From: Nonomuraea wenchangensis
Lineage (GTDB): Bacteria > Actinomycetota > Actinomycetes > Streptosporangiales > Streptosporangiaceae
Length of the DNA: 64,000 nucleotides
Reading direction: 5' to 3'
NCBI RefSeq assembly: GCF_900111685.1
Contig: NZ_FOHX01000001.1
Span: 248,001-312,000 of the forward strand
The notes below the pieces were generated by a model that ran no database searches, was not told where the DNA came from, and worked only from the letters and a program-made list of their open reading frames with translations. This document shows, one piece after another, positions 1 to 8,839 of this stretch. Position 1 is the stretch's first letter. Each line of letters opens with the position of its first letter. Both the position numbers and the translations under genes were made by a program.

Positions 1-737
1 TCGAACAGTTGCAGCGCGGTGATCGTCTGCCAGATGACCAGGAAGACGGTGGCGGGCCTGAGCTGCGGCAGCACGACGTGGCGCAGCACGTGCCGGCCGC
101 TGCCGCCGTCCACGCGGGCGGCCTCGACCAGCTCGCGCGGGATGTCCTGGAGCGCGGCGAGGTAGACGACGGCCGGCATGCCGACGCCGCCCCAGACGGA
201 GATGACGACCAGCGTGAGCATCGCCTGGTCGGGGTCCTGGAGGAAGCCCATCGGGGGCAGGCCGACGGCTTTGAGCGCGGCGTTGACGATGCCGAAGTCG
301 GGGTCGAAGACGAAGTTGGCGAGGATGCCGGTGGCGGCGGCCGAGACGACGTACGGGACGAAGAAGCAGGTGCGGTAGAAGCCGATGAGGCGGATGCGCA
401 GGTTGAGCGCCAGCGCCAGCAGCAGCCCGAGCGCGACCGAGCCGGGCACGAACAGCACGGTGTAGAGGAGGGTGTGCCCGGTCGCCGCGGCCAGCTCGGC
501 GTCGCCCATCAGGTCGGCGTAGTTGCGCAGGCCGACGTAGGAGCCGCCGGTGAGCAGGTCGCCGTCCTGGAGCGACAGCAGCAGCGCCCACACGGCGGGG
601 AAGACGCTGAGCCCGACGATCACGAGCGTGGCGGGCAGGACGAAGCCCCACCCGGTGAGGTGGGGCAGCCACCGGGCGCGCCGCGCCGCCCGATGGGCTG
701 CCACCTTCGCCGTGACGGCGGTCGCCGCGGGGGTCAT
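1..737 (-). CDS. Carbohydrate ABC transporter permease (MalF/UgpA type), truncated by window edge
   Basis: The frame opens at ATG 737 and runs off the window at base 1, so about 245 residues of an expected ~300 are visible. An arginine-rich cytoplasmic N-terminus (residues 14-22) is followed by hydrophobic segments from about residue 31, 93 and 121. The cytoplasmic EAA loop that docks onto the ATPase is clear at 205-225 (EAARVDGGSG...LPQL). This is the membrane channel half of a sugar importer. Its ATG overlaps the TGA of the upstream solute-binding protein gene (ATGA), so the two are translationally coupled. A second permease gene probably follows outside the window. The sugar is not readable from this subunit. 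Confidence 0.93.
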   Translation of the reverse strand, partial: MTPAATAVTAKVAAHRAARRARWLPHLTGWGFVLPATLVIVGLSVFPAVWALLLSLQDGDLLTGGSYVGLRNYADLMGDAELAAATGHTLLYTVLFVPGSVALGLLLALALNLRIRLIGFYRTCFFVPYVVSAAATGILANFVFDPDFGIVNAALKAVGLPPMGFLQDPDQAMLTLVVISVWGGVGMPAVVYLAALQDIPRELVEAARVDGGSGRHVLRHVVLPQLRPATVFLVIWQTITALQLF

Positions 738-2011
738 CGCGAGCGCTCCAGCACCCGGTCCCCTTCGGTGGCGGCCCTGGTGAGGGCCTCCTGCGCGGGC
801 GTGCCGCCGACCAGGGCCTGCGCGATGGCGTTGCCGACCTTCTCGGAGAACTCCGGGTACGCCGGGAGCTGCGGACGCGCCTTCTTGGCGTTGTCGAGGT
901 TGGCGGTGAAGACGTCGATGCCGGGGAAGTCCTCGGTGAACTTCCGGTACGCGGGCAGCTCGGTGGTGGCCTTGCGCACCGGCAGGTTGCCGAGGCCGAG
1001 CGTCCACCGGGCGTCCTGCTCGGGGCGGGTGAGCCAGGTGAGGAAGTCGGTGGCGGCCTTGGTCCGGCGCGCGCCGTTGTCGAAGACGACCCAGTTGTCC
1101 GGGCCGGCGATGGTCTGGTGGTCGCCGTTCGTGCCGGGGAGGATCTGGACGCCGTAGGAGATCTTGTGGTCGATGATGTCGAGCAGCGCCCACGGTCCCG
1201 CGATGACCATGCCGATCTTGCCGCTCTGGAACAGCGGCAGGAACTTCTCGCCGTTCTGGTCGAGGTAGACCGACTTGTCCTGGCGGGCCATGGCGCTCCA
1301 CAGGTCGAGCGCGGCGACGGCCTGCGGGGTGTTGAAGGCGGACTTCTTGCCGTCGGGGCTGAGGATCTCGCCGCCCTGCTGCCACAGGTGCGGCCAGAAG
1401 CGCCAGACGGTGTCCTCGGTGCCGGTGACGGGGTAGGCGGTGCCGTAGACGCCGCCGCCGGTCAGCTTCTTCGCCGCGTCGCGGAAGTCGTCCCAGGTCC
1501 AGTCCTTCTCGGGGTACGCGAGACCGGCCGCGTCGAACAGCTTCTTGTTGTAGATGACGGCCAGGTTGTCCACGATGGCGGGGATGCCGACGACCTTGCC
1601 GTCCACCTCGGAGACGGCCCGCTCCGACGGCCAGAAGTCGTCCCAGCCGAAGCCGGGCGCGTTCACGGTGGCGGTCAGGTCGTGGACCTTGGGGGTCCTG
1701 GCGAGGACCGGCGACCACGTGCCGTACATGTAGGCGATGTCGGGCGCCTTGCCGCCGGCCAGGACCGCCTGCACCTTCTGCAGCATCTCGTCCACGTTGG
1801 TGGTGCCGACGGCCGGGACGACCTTGACGTCCGGGTGGGCCTTGCCGTACTCGGCGGCCAGCTCCTCGATGACCTTGGCCTGGCTCTCGACCTGGCCGTG
1901 CCACCAGGTGATCTCGATCGGGCCGTTCTCCTGCTCGGCGCCGCCCCCGCCGCAGGCCGTGAGCAGCCCGGCGGCGAGTACGAGGACGGCCGCGCCCGCG
2001 CGCGCCCTCAT
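734..2011 (-). CDS. Extracellular sugar-binding lipoprotein of ABC transporter
   Basis: 425 residues. A lipoprotein signal peptide ends in a lipobox L-T-A-C with Cys20 as the lipidation site, followed by a glycine-rich linker. The body is a family-1 solute-binding protein: ITWWHGQ near the start, a periplasmic-binding fold with AYMYGTW and the typical GKIGMVIAGPWAL segment that lines the sugar site. It captures an oligosaccharide outside the cell and delivers it to the permease encoded just downstream. Start ATG 2011 overlaps the TGA of the GH4 gene, which supports this start over longer in-frame extensions. Ligand specificity is inferred only from the neighbouring GH4 enzyme. Confidence 0.94.
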   Translation of the reverse strand: MRARAGAAVLVLAAGLLTACGGGGAEQENGPIEITWWHGQVESQAKVIEELAAEYGKAHPDVKVVPAVGTTNVDEMLQKVQAVLAGGKAPDIAYMYGTWSPVLARTPKVHDLTATVNAPGFGWDDFWPSERAVSEVDGKVVGIPAIVDNLAVIYNKKLFDAAGLAYPEKDWTWDDFRDAAKKLTGGGVYGTAYPVTGTEDTVWRFWPHLWQQGGEILSPDGKKSAFNTPQAVAALDLWSAMARQDKSVYLDQNGEKFLPLFQSGKIGMVIAGPWALLDIIDHKISYGVQILPGTNGDHQTIAGPDNWVVFDNGARRTKAATDFLTWLTRPEQDARWTLGLGNLPVRKATTELPAYRKFTEDFPGIDVFTANLDNAKKARPQLPAYPEFSEKVGNAIAQALVGGTPAQEALTRAATEGDRVLERSR

Positions 2012-3288
2012 CGCAGGGACTCCGGCAGGAGGCCGGCGTGGGCGGCGAGCAGGTCGTCGCAGAGCGCGTCGATCTGGCCCCCGGTGAGGGAGGCGGCGGT
2101 GTTGGGGTCGGCCATCATGGCGTGCCGCACGTGGTCGCGGCGGCCCTCGACGGCGGCGCGCACGGTCAGCTCGTTGACGTTGACGTAGGCGCGGTTGAGC
2201 GCGGCGCACTGCGGCGGCAGGTCGCCGACGGCCATCGGGCGGACGCCGAGCGCGTCCACGGTGCACGGCACCTCGACCACGGCGCCGGTCGGCAGGTTGC
2301 CGATCAGGCCGGTGTTGGGGACGTTGCCGTAGACGACGCGGGGCGCGCCGGTGACGATGCTGTGGATGATCTGCGGGGCGTATTCCATCGTGCCCTCCAC
2401 GGTGATCGGCCGGCCCGCGCGGAGCGCGTCGCGGGTGGCCTCGTACTGGCGGACGTTCTCCTCGCTGATGGCGAGGTAGGCGCCCACGGGGATGCGCAGG
2501 CGCTCGATCTCGTCCTCGTGGCACAGGTACCAGGGGACGTACTCGGAGGAGTGCTCGCTGGTCTCCGTCGGGTAGAAGCCGAGCCTGCGGTACATGTCCA
2601 CACGCACCCGGCGGGCCAGCTCGGGGTCGCGCGCGACGGCCTCGTCCAGGCGGGGGTAGAGGCTCTCGCCGCGGTGCTCGAAGCGCAGCATCCACGACTG
2701 GTGGTTGACCCCCGCCGCCAGGTAGGACACCTCCTCGTACGGCACCCCGACGAGCTCGGACAGGTCGTGGGCGGTCCAGTAGATCGAATGACAGAGCCCG
2801 ACCACGTTGCGGACGGGGGTGGCGGCGGCCAGGTACCAGACGTTCATGGCCATGGGGTTGGTGTAGTTGAGCAGCCAGGCGTCGGGGCAGACCTCCGCCA
2901 TGGCCCTGCCGATGAGGTCCAGGGCGGGGAACGTCCGCAGCGCGCGGAAGATCCCGCCCACGCCGATGGTGTCGGCGATCGTCTGGCGCAGCCCGTAGCG
3001 GGCCGGCACCTCGAAGTCGACGCGGGTGGCGTCGATCATGCCGACCTGGATCATGTTGATCGCGAAGTCGGCGCCCTCCAGCGCGCGGCGCAGGCCGAGG
3101 CTGGAGGAGATCGTGACGGGGCGGCCGGCGGCGATGACCCGGGCGGCGGCCTCGGCGGTCTCCAGGCGTTCGGGGTGGATGTCGTGCAGCGCCACCTCGA
3201 ACTCCCCGAGTCCGGGGAGGTCGACCAGGTCGGCCAAGAGGCCCTGGGTGAACTCGACGCTGCCCGCGCCGATGAAGGCGATTTTCAC
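2008..3288 (-). CDS. GH4 family glycosidase (alpha-galactosidase/alpha-glucosidase-like, NAD+/Mn2+-dependent)
   Basis: 426 residues from a GTG start at 3288 with a GGAAGG ribosome-binding site 4 bases upstream; the GTG overlaps the kinase TGA (GTGA). The N-terminus KIAFIGAGS is the NAD-binding loop of glycoside hydrolase family 4. The asparagine/methionine stretch LLNYTNPMAMN, the metal-ligand Cys-His in GLCHS, and the second metal His in GVNHQSW are all present, so the enzyme should be active. Family 4 enzymes cleave glycosides by an oxidation-elimination route in the cytoplasm. Position between a sugar kinase and an importer fits hydrolysis of an imported disaccharide. Whether it is a galactosidase, glucosidase or glucuronidase cannot be decided by eye. 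Confidence 0.92.
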   Translation of the reverse strand: MKIAFIGAGSVEFTQGLLADLVDLPGLGEFEVALHDIHPERLETAEAAARVIAAGRPVTISSSLGLRRALEGADFAINMIQVGMIDATRVDFEVPARYGLRQTIADTIGVGGIFRALRTFPALDLIGRAMAEVCPDAWLLNYTNPMAMNVWYLAAATPVRNVVGLCHSIYWTAHDLSELVGVPYEEVSYLAAGVNHQSWMLRFEHRGESLYPRLDEAVARDPELARRVRVDMYRRLGFYPTETSEHSSEYVPWYLCHEDEIERLRIPVGAYLAISEENVRQYEATRDALRAGRPITVEGTMEYAPQIIHSIVTGAPRVVYGNVPNTGLIGNLPTGAVVEVPCTVDALGVRPMAVGDLPPQCAALNRAYVNVNELTVRAAVEGRRDHVRHAMMADPNTAASLTGGQIDALCDDLLAAHAGLLPESLR

Positions 3289-4226
3289 AGTTCCTTCCAG
3301 GTGGGCTGGGCGGCGGTGCCGCCGGCGGCCTGGGTCGAGAGGGATCCGCAGGTCACCGCCACGCGCAGGCATTCGCGCAGGTCCAGCCCGCGCAGCCGGG
3401 CGGCGATGAGGCCCGCGTTGAAGCTGTCACCGGCTCCCACGGTGTCCACCGGCTCCAGGGGGACGGCGGGGACGCGGACGATCCGGCCCGCGTCCCAGGC
3501 GAGCGCGCCCTCGGCGCCGTCCTTGACGGCGACGAGCGGGCCGAGCGCGCCCAGCCGAGCCGCGGCCTGCTCCACAGGCAGGGGCTGGTCGGCGAGGCGG
3601 GCGGCGATCGCGACGGCCTCGGCGGCGTTGGGGAGGAAGACGTCCACCTCCGGGAGCACGCCGGCCAGGCCGTCCCACGCGCCCGCCGGGTCGTCGTTGG
3701 TGTCGAGCGACGTGCTCGCGCCGCCCGCGCGCTCCTCCGCCAGGAGGCCGGGCAGACCGCCCGCCAGCGCCGGTTGCAGGAAATAGGAGGAGACGTGCAC
3801 GTGGCGGGCCAGGCCGCGCGGCACGTCGTCGGCGGTCAGGTCGGGCAGGCAGCCGGGCGAGGTGAGGATCGCCCGGTCCTGGCCGTCGGCGAGCACCACG
3901 GTCATGGCCGTCGGCCGGGGGCCGACGACGCAGTGCGTGACGTCCACGCCGCGCGCGGACAGGGCGTCCAGGACGAACCGCCCGGCGGCGTCGTCCCCTA
4001 CCCGTCCCGCGAACGCCACCCGCAGGCCCAGGCGGGCGGCCCCGCACGCGGTGATCGCCCCGGAGCCGCCGAGTACGAGATCGCCGCCGGAGACGAGTTG
4101 CTCGCGCTGGCCGTAGGCGAGCCGCCGGGGCGCGCCGGAGAGCACCACGTCGGGGTTGGCGTCGCCGATGACCAGCAGGTCGAACGCGCGCGTCGAGTCA
4201 GGGGGGTCGGATGGGGAGAGCCGCAT
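3285..4226 (-). CDS. PfkB-family carbohydrate kinase
   Basis: 313 residues, first gene of the four-gene sugar operon. The N-terminal GDANPDVVLSG and the GG-G-A motif (GGSGAITACGAARLG) form the sugar-binding lid region of ribokinase-like kinases. The C-terminal signature VGAGDSFNAG carries the anion hole and catalytic Asp. ATG 4226 is preceded by AGGAGTG at good spacing. It probably phosphorylates the monosaccharide released by the GH4 enzyme, committing it to catabolism. Ribokinase, fructokinase and 2-keto-3-deoxygluconate kinase are all in this family; the substrate is not identifiable here. Confidence 0.92.
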   Translation of the reverse strand: MRLSPSDPPDSTRAFDLLVIGDANPDVVLSGAPRRLAYGQREQLVSGGDLVLGGSGAITACGAARLGLRVAFAGRVGDDAAGRFVLDALSARGVDVTHCVVGPRPTAMTVVLADGQDRAILTSPGCLPDLTADDVPRGLARHVHVSSYFLQPALAGGLPGLLAEERAGGASTSLDTNDDPAGAWDGLAGVLPEVDVFLPNAAEAVAIAARLADQPLPVEQAAARLGALGPLVAVKDGAEGALAWDAGRIVRVPAVPLEPVDTVGAGDSFNAGLIAARLRGLDLRECLRVAVTCGSLSTQAAGGTAAQPTWKEL

Positions 4227-4404
4227 GTCACTCCTCGCGAACGTGTGGTTCGGGACAAGTGGCGCTGCGCGCTGTTCCGCACTCTCCGATCCGCGCCCGT
4301 GCCGGGGGCGCCGGAGTGGCGTGGCCCATACCCGTAGGACGTCACGCCAGCACGCTGGACCGTGCCTCCCTCCTGGTTGCCGATAGAATTGCGCGTTCTT
4401 GTTC

Positions 4405-4420
4405 CTTTGTCCAGACTTTG
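4405..4420. promoter_or_regulatory. Candidate operator/promoter element of the sugar operon
   Basis: The 207-base gap 4227-4433 upstream of the kinase holds the only possible promoter for the operon. In it, CTTTG-TCCAGA-CTTTG forms a direct repeat with a partly palindromic centre. On the minus strand the same element reads TGGACA, a plausible -35, with weak -10 choices (AATTCT or TTCTAT) 17-19 bases on. The resemblance to ROK/XylR-type sugar operators is from memory and is weak evidence. No regulator gene lies next to the operon in this window. Confidence 0.3.
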
Positions 4421-4433
4421 GCGCACCAAATAA

Positions 4434-5030
4434 TCATGCGCGGGTCCATTCCGCGCAGCCACCGGTCGAGAACGCCTTGTCGGTCGGCTGGATGGTGACG
4501 GTGGTGGGGCCGGTCGGCATGCCCGAGGTGATGACGTCGTCGAGGCCGGCGGTGGCGCTGCGCATCCGGGCCCAGAAGCACATGGAGAAGCCGGACGTCG
4601 GGCCGGTGGTGCGGTAGGTGCCGGGCTGGATGTCGGTGCCGACGACGAGGGTGCGGAGGGAGGCGGGGTTCACTCCGGTCCCGGCGGACGCGCCGCCGCT
4701 CGGCACGACCCCGGGCTGGGTCACAGGCGGCTCACCGGCGGGCGGCCCGGAGGTGGGGGGCTCAGAGGCAGGGGGTCCGGAGGTGGGGGGCTCAGAGGCG
4801 GGAGGATCGGTGGCGGGGGGATCGGTGTCCTCGACGGTCACCGTCACCGCCGGGTCGGGCTCGGCGTCCGCGCCGCCTCCCGTGCCGGCCGCGCCGAAGC
4901 CCACGAAGACGCCCAGCAGGAAGCCCAGCAGCGCGGCGAGCCCGGACACCAGCAGGATGATCGGCGGGCTGCTGGTCGCGCGGGGGTATTCGGGTAAGTA
5001 TCCGGGGGGAGGCGGCGGCCCGTACGTCAC
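4434..5030 (-). CDS. Membrane-anchored protein of unknown function with Pro/Thr-rich stalk
   Basis: 198 residues from GTG 5030. A proline-rich cytoplasmic N-terminus (GPPPPPGY) leads to one transmembrane helix (about residues 23-48). An extracellular stalk with repeated PPTSGPPASE-like units follows (about 72-105), then a compact C-terminal domain of ~75 residues. That domain starts VVGTDIQPGTYRT and contains two cysteines (MCFW and GGCAEW), likely a disulfide. The PGTYRT module is common in secreted actinobacterial proteins of unknown role. The gene lies 22 bases after the CBS-domain gene and could be co-transcribed. No enzymatic motif is seen. Confidence 0.8.
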   Translation of the reverse strand: MTYGPPPPPGYLPEYPRATSSPPIILLVSGLAALLGFLLGVFVGFGAAGTGGGADAEPDPAVTVTVEDTDPPATDPPASEPPTSGPPASEPPTSGPPAGEPPVTQPGVVPSGGASAGTGVNPASLRTLVVGTDIQPGTYRTTGPTSGFSMCFWARMRSATAGLDDVITSGMPTGPTTVTIQPTDKAFSTGGCAEWTRA

Positions 5031-5052
5031 GGGTCCCAGCGTCCCACCCCTG

Positions 5053-5481
5053 TCAACGGTGCAGGTAGTCGACGAGCGACGCCTTCTCCGTCTCCAGCTC
5101 CTCGATGGCGCTCTTGACCACGTCGCCGATGCTGACGATGCCGGCCAGGCGCCCGTTCTCGACGACCGGCATGTGACGGAAGCGCTGCTCGGTCATGATC
5201 TGCCGCAGCGCCTCGACGTTCTCGCCGGGCCCGACCGTGTGCACGTCGGTGGTCATGATGGCGGACACCGGCTCCTCCAGCACGCCCGCGCCGCGCTCGT
5301 TCAGGTGGCGGACCACGTCGCGCTCGGAGGCGATGCCCTCGATGGTGAAGCCGTCGGTGGAGACCACCACGGCTCCGATGTTGTGCGCGGCGAGCTGCGC
5401 GAGCATTGCCCTGACGGACGCCGACGGGGGCACGGTCGTCACCCGGCTGCCTTTGACGCGCAGGATCGTCCCGATGAGCAT
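5053..5481 (-). CDS. CBS-domain-pair protein
   Basis: 142 residues consisting almost entirely of two tandem CBS domains (about 7-65 and 72-130). Each ends in the usual GI(A/V)S-x-(R/G)DV element (GIASERDVV and GIVSIGDVV). CBS pairs bind adenosine nucleotides such as AMP, ATP or NAD(P) and act as energy-state sensors; stand-alone pairs like this are known as stress- or hypoxia-responsive proteins in actinobacteria. A GAGGTG Shine-Dalgarno precedes ATG 5481. The C-terminus (EELETEKASLVDYLH) is a short helix. The partner protein is unknown. Confidence 0.9.
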   Translation of the reverse strand: MLIGTILRVKGSRVTTVPPSASVRAMLAQLAAHNIGAVVVSTDGFTIEGIASERDVVRHLNERGAGVLEEPVSAIMTTDVHTVGPGENVEALRQIMTEQRFRHMPVVENGRLAGIVSIGDVVKSAIEELETEKASLVDYLHR

Positions 5482-5626
5482 GTGGCATCACCTCTGCCTC
5501 GGTGTTCCTTCTCCTGCCCCAAGGCAAACAAGCCGGTGGGGAGCCCGTCAACCCGTCCCGTAGGCTGCTTGCCGGACCCGCTCCATTACCTGTACCGATT
5601 CATCACTTGACCAGGGACACAGTGAG

Positions 5627-7024
5627 ATGACCGAGCCGCTGAACATCGGAAGCCATGACCTGCCCGTCACCGACGAACTGGCCGCCTTCATGCGGACGGG
5701 CTGGGCGGACACCCGGCGCACCGACGTGACCGCGCTGCCGATCGCGCCCTGGGCCGCCAAGCGCCGCGCCGCGCTCGCCTCCCGTTTCCCCGGCGAGCGG
5801 CTGGTGATCCCGGCGGGCACGCTCAAGGTGCGCAGCAACGACGCCGACTTCCGGTTCCGTCCGCACAGCGCGTACGCGTACCTGACCGGCGCCGGCGAGC
5901 CCGACGACGTGCTGGTGGTCGAGCCGTCCGGCGAGAGCGTGCTCTACCTGCGTCCGCGTTCGCCGCGCGGCGAGGGCCAGGAGTTCTACCGCGACCGCCG
6001 CTACGGCGAGTTCTGGGCCGGCCGCCGCCCCGACCTGGCCGAGGCCGCCGAGCTCTACCAGATCGAGTGCGCCCACATCCGCGACCTCGACCTCGACCGC
6101 CCGGCCCGGGTGCTGCGCGGCGTGGACCCGTCCGTGGACGCCCGGGTGCCGCGCGGCGGCGACGGCGGCGACGCCGAGCTGGAGACGTTCCTGTCGGAGC
6201 TGCGGCTGGTCAAGGACGAGTGGGAGCTCGGCGAGCTGCAGCACGCCGTGGACGCGACCGCGCGCGGCTTCGAGGACGTCGTGCGCGCCCTCCCCCAGGC
6301 GATGGCCCATCCGCGCGGCGAGCGTTACCTGGAGGGCGTGTTCGGGCTGCGGGCCCGCCTTGAGGGCAACGCGACCGGCTACGAGAGCATCGTCGCCTCC
6401 GGCGCGCACGCCTGCGTGCTGCACTGGATCCGCAACGACGGCCGGCTCGACGCGAACGACCTGCTGCTGCTTGACGCGGGCGTCGAGAGCGACACCCTCT
6501 ACACCGCCGACGTGACCCGCACCTTCCCCCTGTCGGGGCGCTTCACTCCGGCGCAGCGGCAGGCGTACGAGCTGGTGTACGAGGCTCAGAGCGCGGCCAT
6601 CGCCACGCTGCGCCCCGGCGCCCGGTTCCGTGACTTCCACCTCGCGGCCATGCGGGTGATCTGCGAAGGACTGCGCGACTGGGGCCTGCTCAAGGGCTCG
6701 ACCGACGAGCTGATGGAGACCGGGCTCTACCGCCGCTACACGCTCTGCAGCAGCGGCCACATGCTCGGCCTGGACGTGCACGACTGCGCCCGTTCCCGCA
6801 GCGAGGTCTACCTGGACGGCGTCCTGGAGGAGGGCCACGTGCTGACCGTCGAGCCGGGCCTGTACTTCCAGCCGGACGACCTGACGCTGCCCGAGGAGCT
6901 GCGCGGCATGGGCATCCGCATCGAGGACGATCTCACCGTCACCGCCGACGGGGCCGTGCTCATGTCGGCCGCGCTCCCCCGCCGCGCCGACGAGATCGAG
7001 TCGTGGATGAGCGGCCTGGCGTAA
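5627..7024 (+). CDS. pepP: Xaa-Pro aminopeptidase (M24B)
   Basis: 465 residues. The N-terminal creatinase-like domain (about 20-170) contains the PDDVLVVEP segment. The C-terminal pita-bread domain carries the dinuclear metal ligands: Asp in LLLDAGVE, Asp in TADVTRTF, His in GHMLGLDVHD, Glu in LTVEPGLYF and Glu in GIRIEDD. It removes an N-terminal residue preceding proline from peptides in the cytoplasm. The gene stands alone on the plus strand, divergent from the CBS gene. A specific ribosome-binding site is weak. Length and ligand set match full-length bacterial PepP. Confidence 0.95.
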   Translation: MTEPLNIGSHDLPVTDELAAFMRTGWADTRRTDVTALPIAPWAAKRRAALASRFPGERLVIPAGTLKVRSNDADFRFRPHSAYAYLTGAGEPDDVLVVEPSGESVLYLRPRSPRGEGQEFYRDRRYGEFWAGRRPDLAEAAELYQIECAHIRDLDLDRPARVLRGVDPSVDARVPRGGDGGDAELETFLSELRLVKDEWELGELQHAVDATARGFEDVVRALPQAMAHPRGERYLEGVFGLRARLEGNATGYESIVASGAHACVLHWIRNDGRLDANDLLLLDAGVESDTLYTADVTRTFPLSGRFTPAQRQAYELVYEAQSAAIATLRPGARFRDFHLAAMRVICEGLRDWGLLKGSTDELMETGLYRRYTLCSSGHMLGLDVHDCARSRSEVYLDGVLEEGHVLTVEPGLYFQPDDLTLPEELRGMGIRIEDDLTVTADGAVLMSAALPRRADEIESWMSGLA

Positions 7025-7165
7025 CGAAGCGGCCACGTTTCACCCCGGGCTGACAAGGCATGGCCGGCGCCTCATCGCTTTCCCGCAAATTCTGAACAAA
7101 GCGTCGACTACTGGACAACCCGTCAGTAGGGTGGCTGATCCGTAGGCGGCGGAGGTGGTCAGCGC

Positions 7166-7981
7166 ATGGCCGTGCCCGGATCGGCGTCTGGATTCGCTTC
7201 TGGATTCTTGGGGCGCAAGGCCCGCTCGATGCTCGGGCAGGTCGGCGATCTGTTCGTCATCGCCCTGGAGGGCCTGCGGCGCAGCTGGGACGTCAAGAGC
7301 TGGTGGTGGGAGTTCGTCGACCAGTGCTGGTTCCTCGCCCGCGTCACCAGCGTCCCGGTGCTGCTGGTCTCCCTGCCGCTGGGCGCGACCGTGGCCCTCC
7401 AGGTGGGCGAGCTGGCCTGGCAGCTCGGCGCCGGCTCGGCCACCGGCAGCGCGGTGTTCGTCGGACTCATCCGCGAGGTGGCGCCGCTGGCCAGCGCGCT
7501 GCTGATCGCCGGGGCCGGCGGCAGCGCCATGACCTCCGACATCGGCGCCCGGCACATCCGTGACGAGCTGTCGGCCATGGAGGTCATGTCCGTCAACCCG
7601 ATCCACCGCCTGGTCACGCCGCGCATGTGGGCGGCCAGCACGGTCGCGGTGTGCCTGTGCCCGCTGGTCATCCTGGCGGGCGCGAGCGGCGGCTACTTCT
7701 TCAACGTCGTGGTGCAGGGCGTCACGCCCGGCGCGTACTTCGACGGGGCGCTGTCCCTGGTGGTCTCCTCCGACCTGTACGTCACGCTGTTCAAGGCGTG
7801 GATCTTCGGCTTCATCGCCGCCGCCGTGGCCTGCTACAAGGGCATGACCTGCGCGACCAGCCCGGTCGGCGTGGGCCGGGCGGTCAACCAGGCGACCGTG
7901 GTCACGTTCATGCTGGTGTTCGCGTTCAACTACGTGATCTCCGCGGTGTACTTCCTCGCCTATCCCCCGAGGTCCCTGTGA
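7166..7981 (+). CDS. MlaE/YrbE-family ABC lipid transporter permease, first copy
   Basis: 271 residues, first gene of the Mce operon. GGAGG lies 10 bases before ATG 7166. The protein has the MlaE permease layout: an amphipathic N-terminal helix, then five membrane segments, with the cytoplasmic coupling sequence HIRDELSAMEVMSVNP in the middle. With the next gene it would form the heterodimeric membrane channel through which the Mce tube passes lipids inward. The final codons overlap the second permease gene by one base (TGATG). Confidence 0.95.
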   Translation: MAVPGSASGFASGFLGRKARSMLGQVGDLFVIALEGLRRSWDVKSWWWEFVDQCWFLARVTSVPVLLVSLPLGATVALQVGELAWQLGAGSATGSAVFVGLIREVAPLASALLIAGAGGSAMTSDIGARHIRDELSAMEVMSVNPIHRLVTPRMWAASTVAVCLCPLVILAGASGGYFFNVVVQGVTPGAYFDGALSLVVSSDLYVTLFKAWIFGFIAAAVACYKGMTCATSPVGVGRAVNQATVVTFMLVFAFNYVISAVYFLAYPPRSL

Positions 7982-8835
7982 TGGTGTCGCGGACCGCGGG
8001 TCTGCGGCTCGCCCACCGGGGGCGGGATCTCGCCGAGCGGTTCGCCGGGCTGGCGGACTGGCCGCTGTTCGTGGGGAAGGTGCTCTTCTACTGCGTCCGC
8101 GACGTCGTCCTGCGGCTGCGTTACTTCAAGGTCGTCATCCGGCAGGTCAGCGACGTCGTGGTGGGGGTCGGGGCGACCGTCATCGGCGGCGGCATGGTGT
8201 TCGTGGTGTTCACCATGGCGTTCGTCGTGGGCGCGACCGTCGGGCTGCAGGGTTATCAGGGGCTGCAGGCCATCGGCGCGGAGTCGTTCATGGGGCTGGT
8301 CGGCAGCTTCGCCAACGTCCGCGAGATCACCCCGATCATCGCGGCGACGGCGCTCGCGGCGCAGGTCGGCTCGTCGTTCACGGCCGAGCTGGGCGCGATG
8401 CGGATCTCGGAGGAGATCGACGCGCTGGAGGTGATGGGCATCAACGCCTTCACCTATCTCATCTGCACCCGCGTGGTGGCGGCGCTGCTGGCGCTCATGC
8501 CGATCTATCTGATCGCGTTGTTCGCCAGCTTCTTCGCCACCCGGCTCATGTGCACGGCGTTGTTCGGGCTCGCGCCCGGCGTCTACGACTACTACTTCTA
8601 TCTGTACCTGCCGGTCAGCGACATCCTGTTCAGCGTCGCCAAGGTCGGCGTGTTCGCCTTCGCGGTCATCGTGATCCACTGCTACCACGGCTACCACGCC
8701 ACGGGCGGGCCGGTGGGCGTGGGGGTGGCGGCGGGCCGCGCCATCCGCCAGTCGATCGTCACGATCGTGCTGCTCAACCTGCTGCTGTCGTACCTGTTCT
8801 GGGGTGGCGGCGGCAACATACCGCTGACGGGGTGA
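7981..8835 (+). CDS. MlaE/YrbE-family ABC lipid transporter permease, second copy
   Basis: 284 residues. Same fold as the preceding permease, with a longer N-terminal region and the coupling helix RISEEIDALEVMGINAF that contacts the ATPase. It is typical YrbEB in position and length. Start ATG 7981 shares its A with the upstream TGA. The partner ATPase (MceG/Mkl type) is not encoded here, so it must come from elsewhere in the genome. Confidence 0.95.
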   Translation: MVSRTAGLRLAHRGRDLAERFAGLADWPLFVGKVLFYCVRDVVLRLRYFKVVIRQVSDVVVGVGATVIGGGMVFVVFTMAFVVGATVGLQGYQGLQAIGAESFMGLVGSFANVREITPIIAATALAAQVGSSFTAELGAMRISEEIDALEVMGINAFTYLICTRVVAALLALMPIYLIALFASFFATRLMCTALFGLAPGVYDYYFYLYLPVSDILFSVAKVGVFAFAVIVIHCYHGYHATGGPVGVGVAAGRAIRQSIVTIVLLNLLLSYLFWGGGGNIPLTG

Positions 8836-8839
8836 GCCG

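Noticed and set aside
9..1157. Large plus-strand frame at the left edge
   Set aside because: It is antisense to the permease and binding-protein genes and has no recognisable domain.
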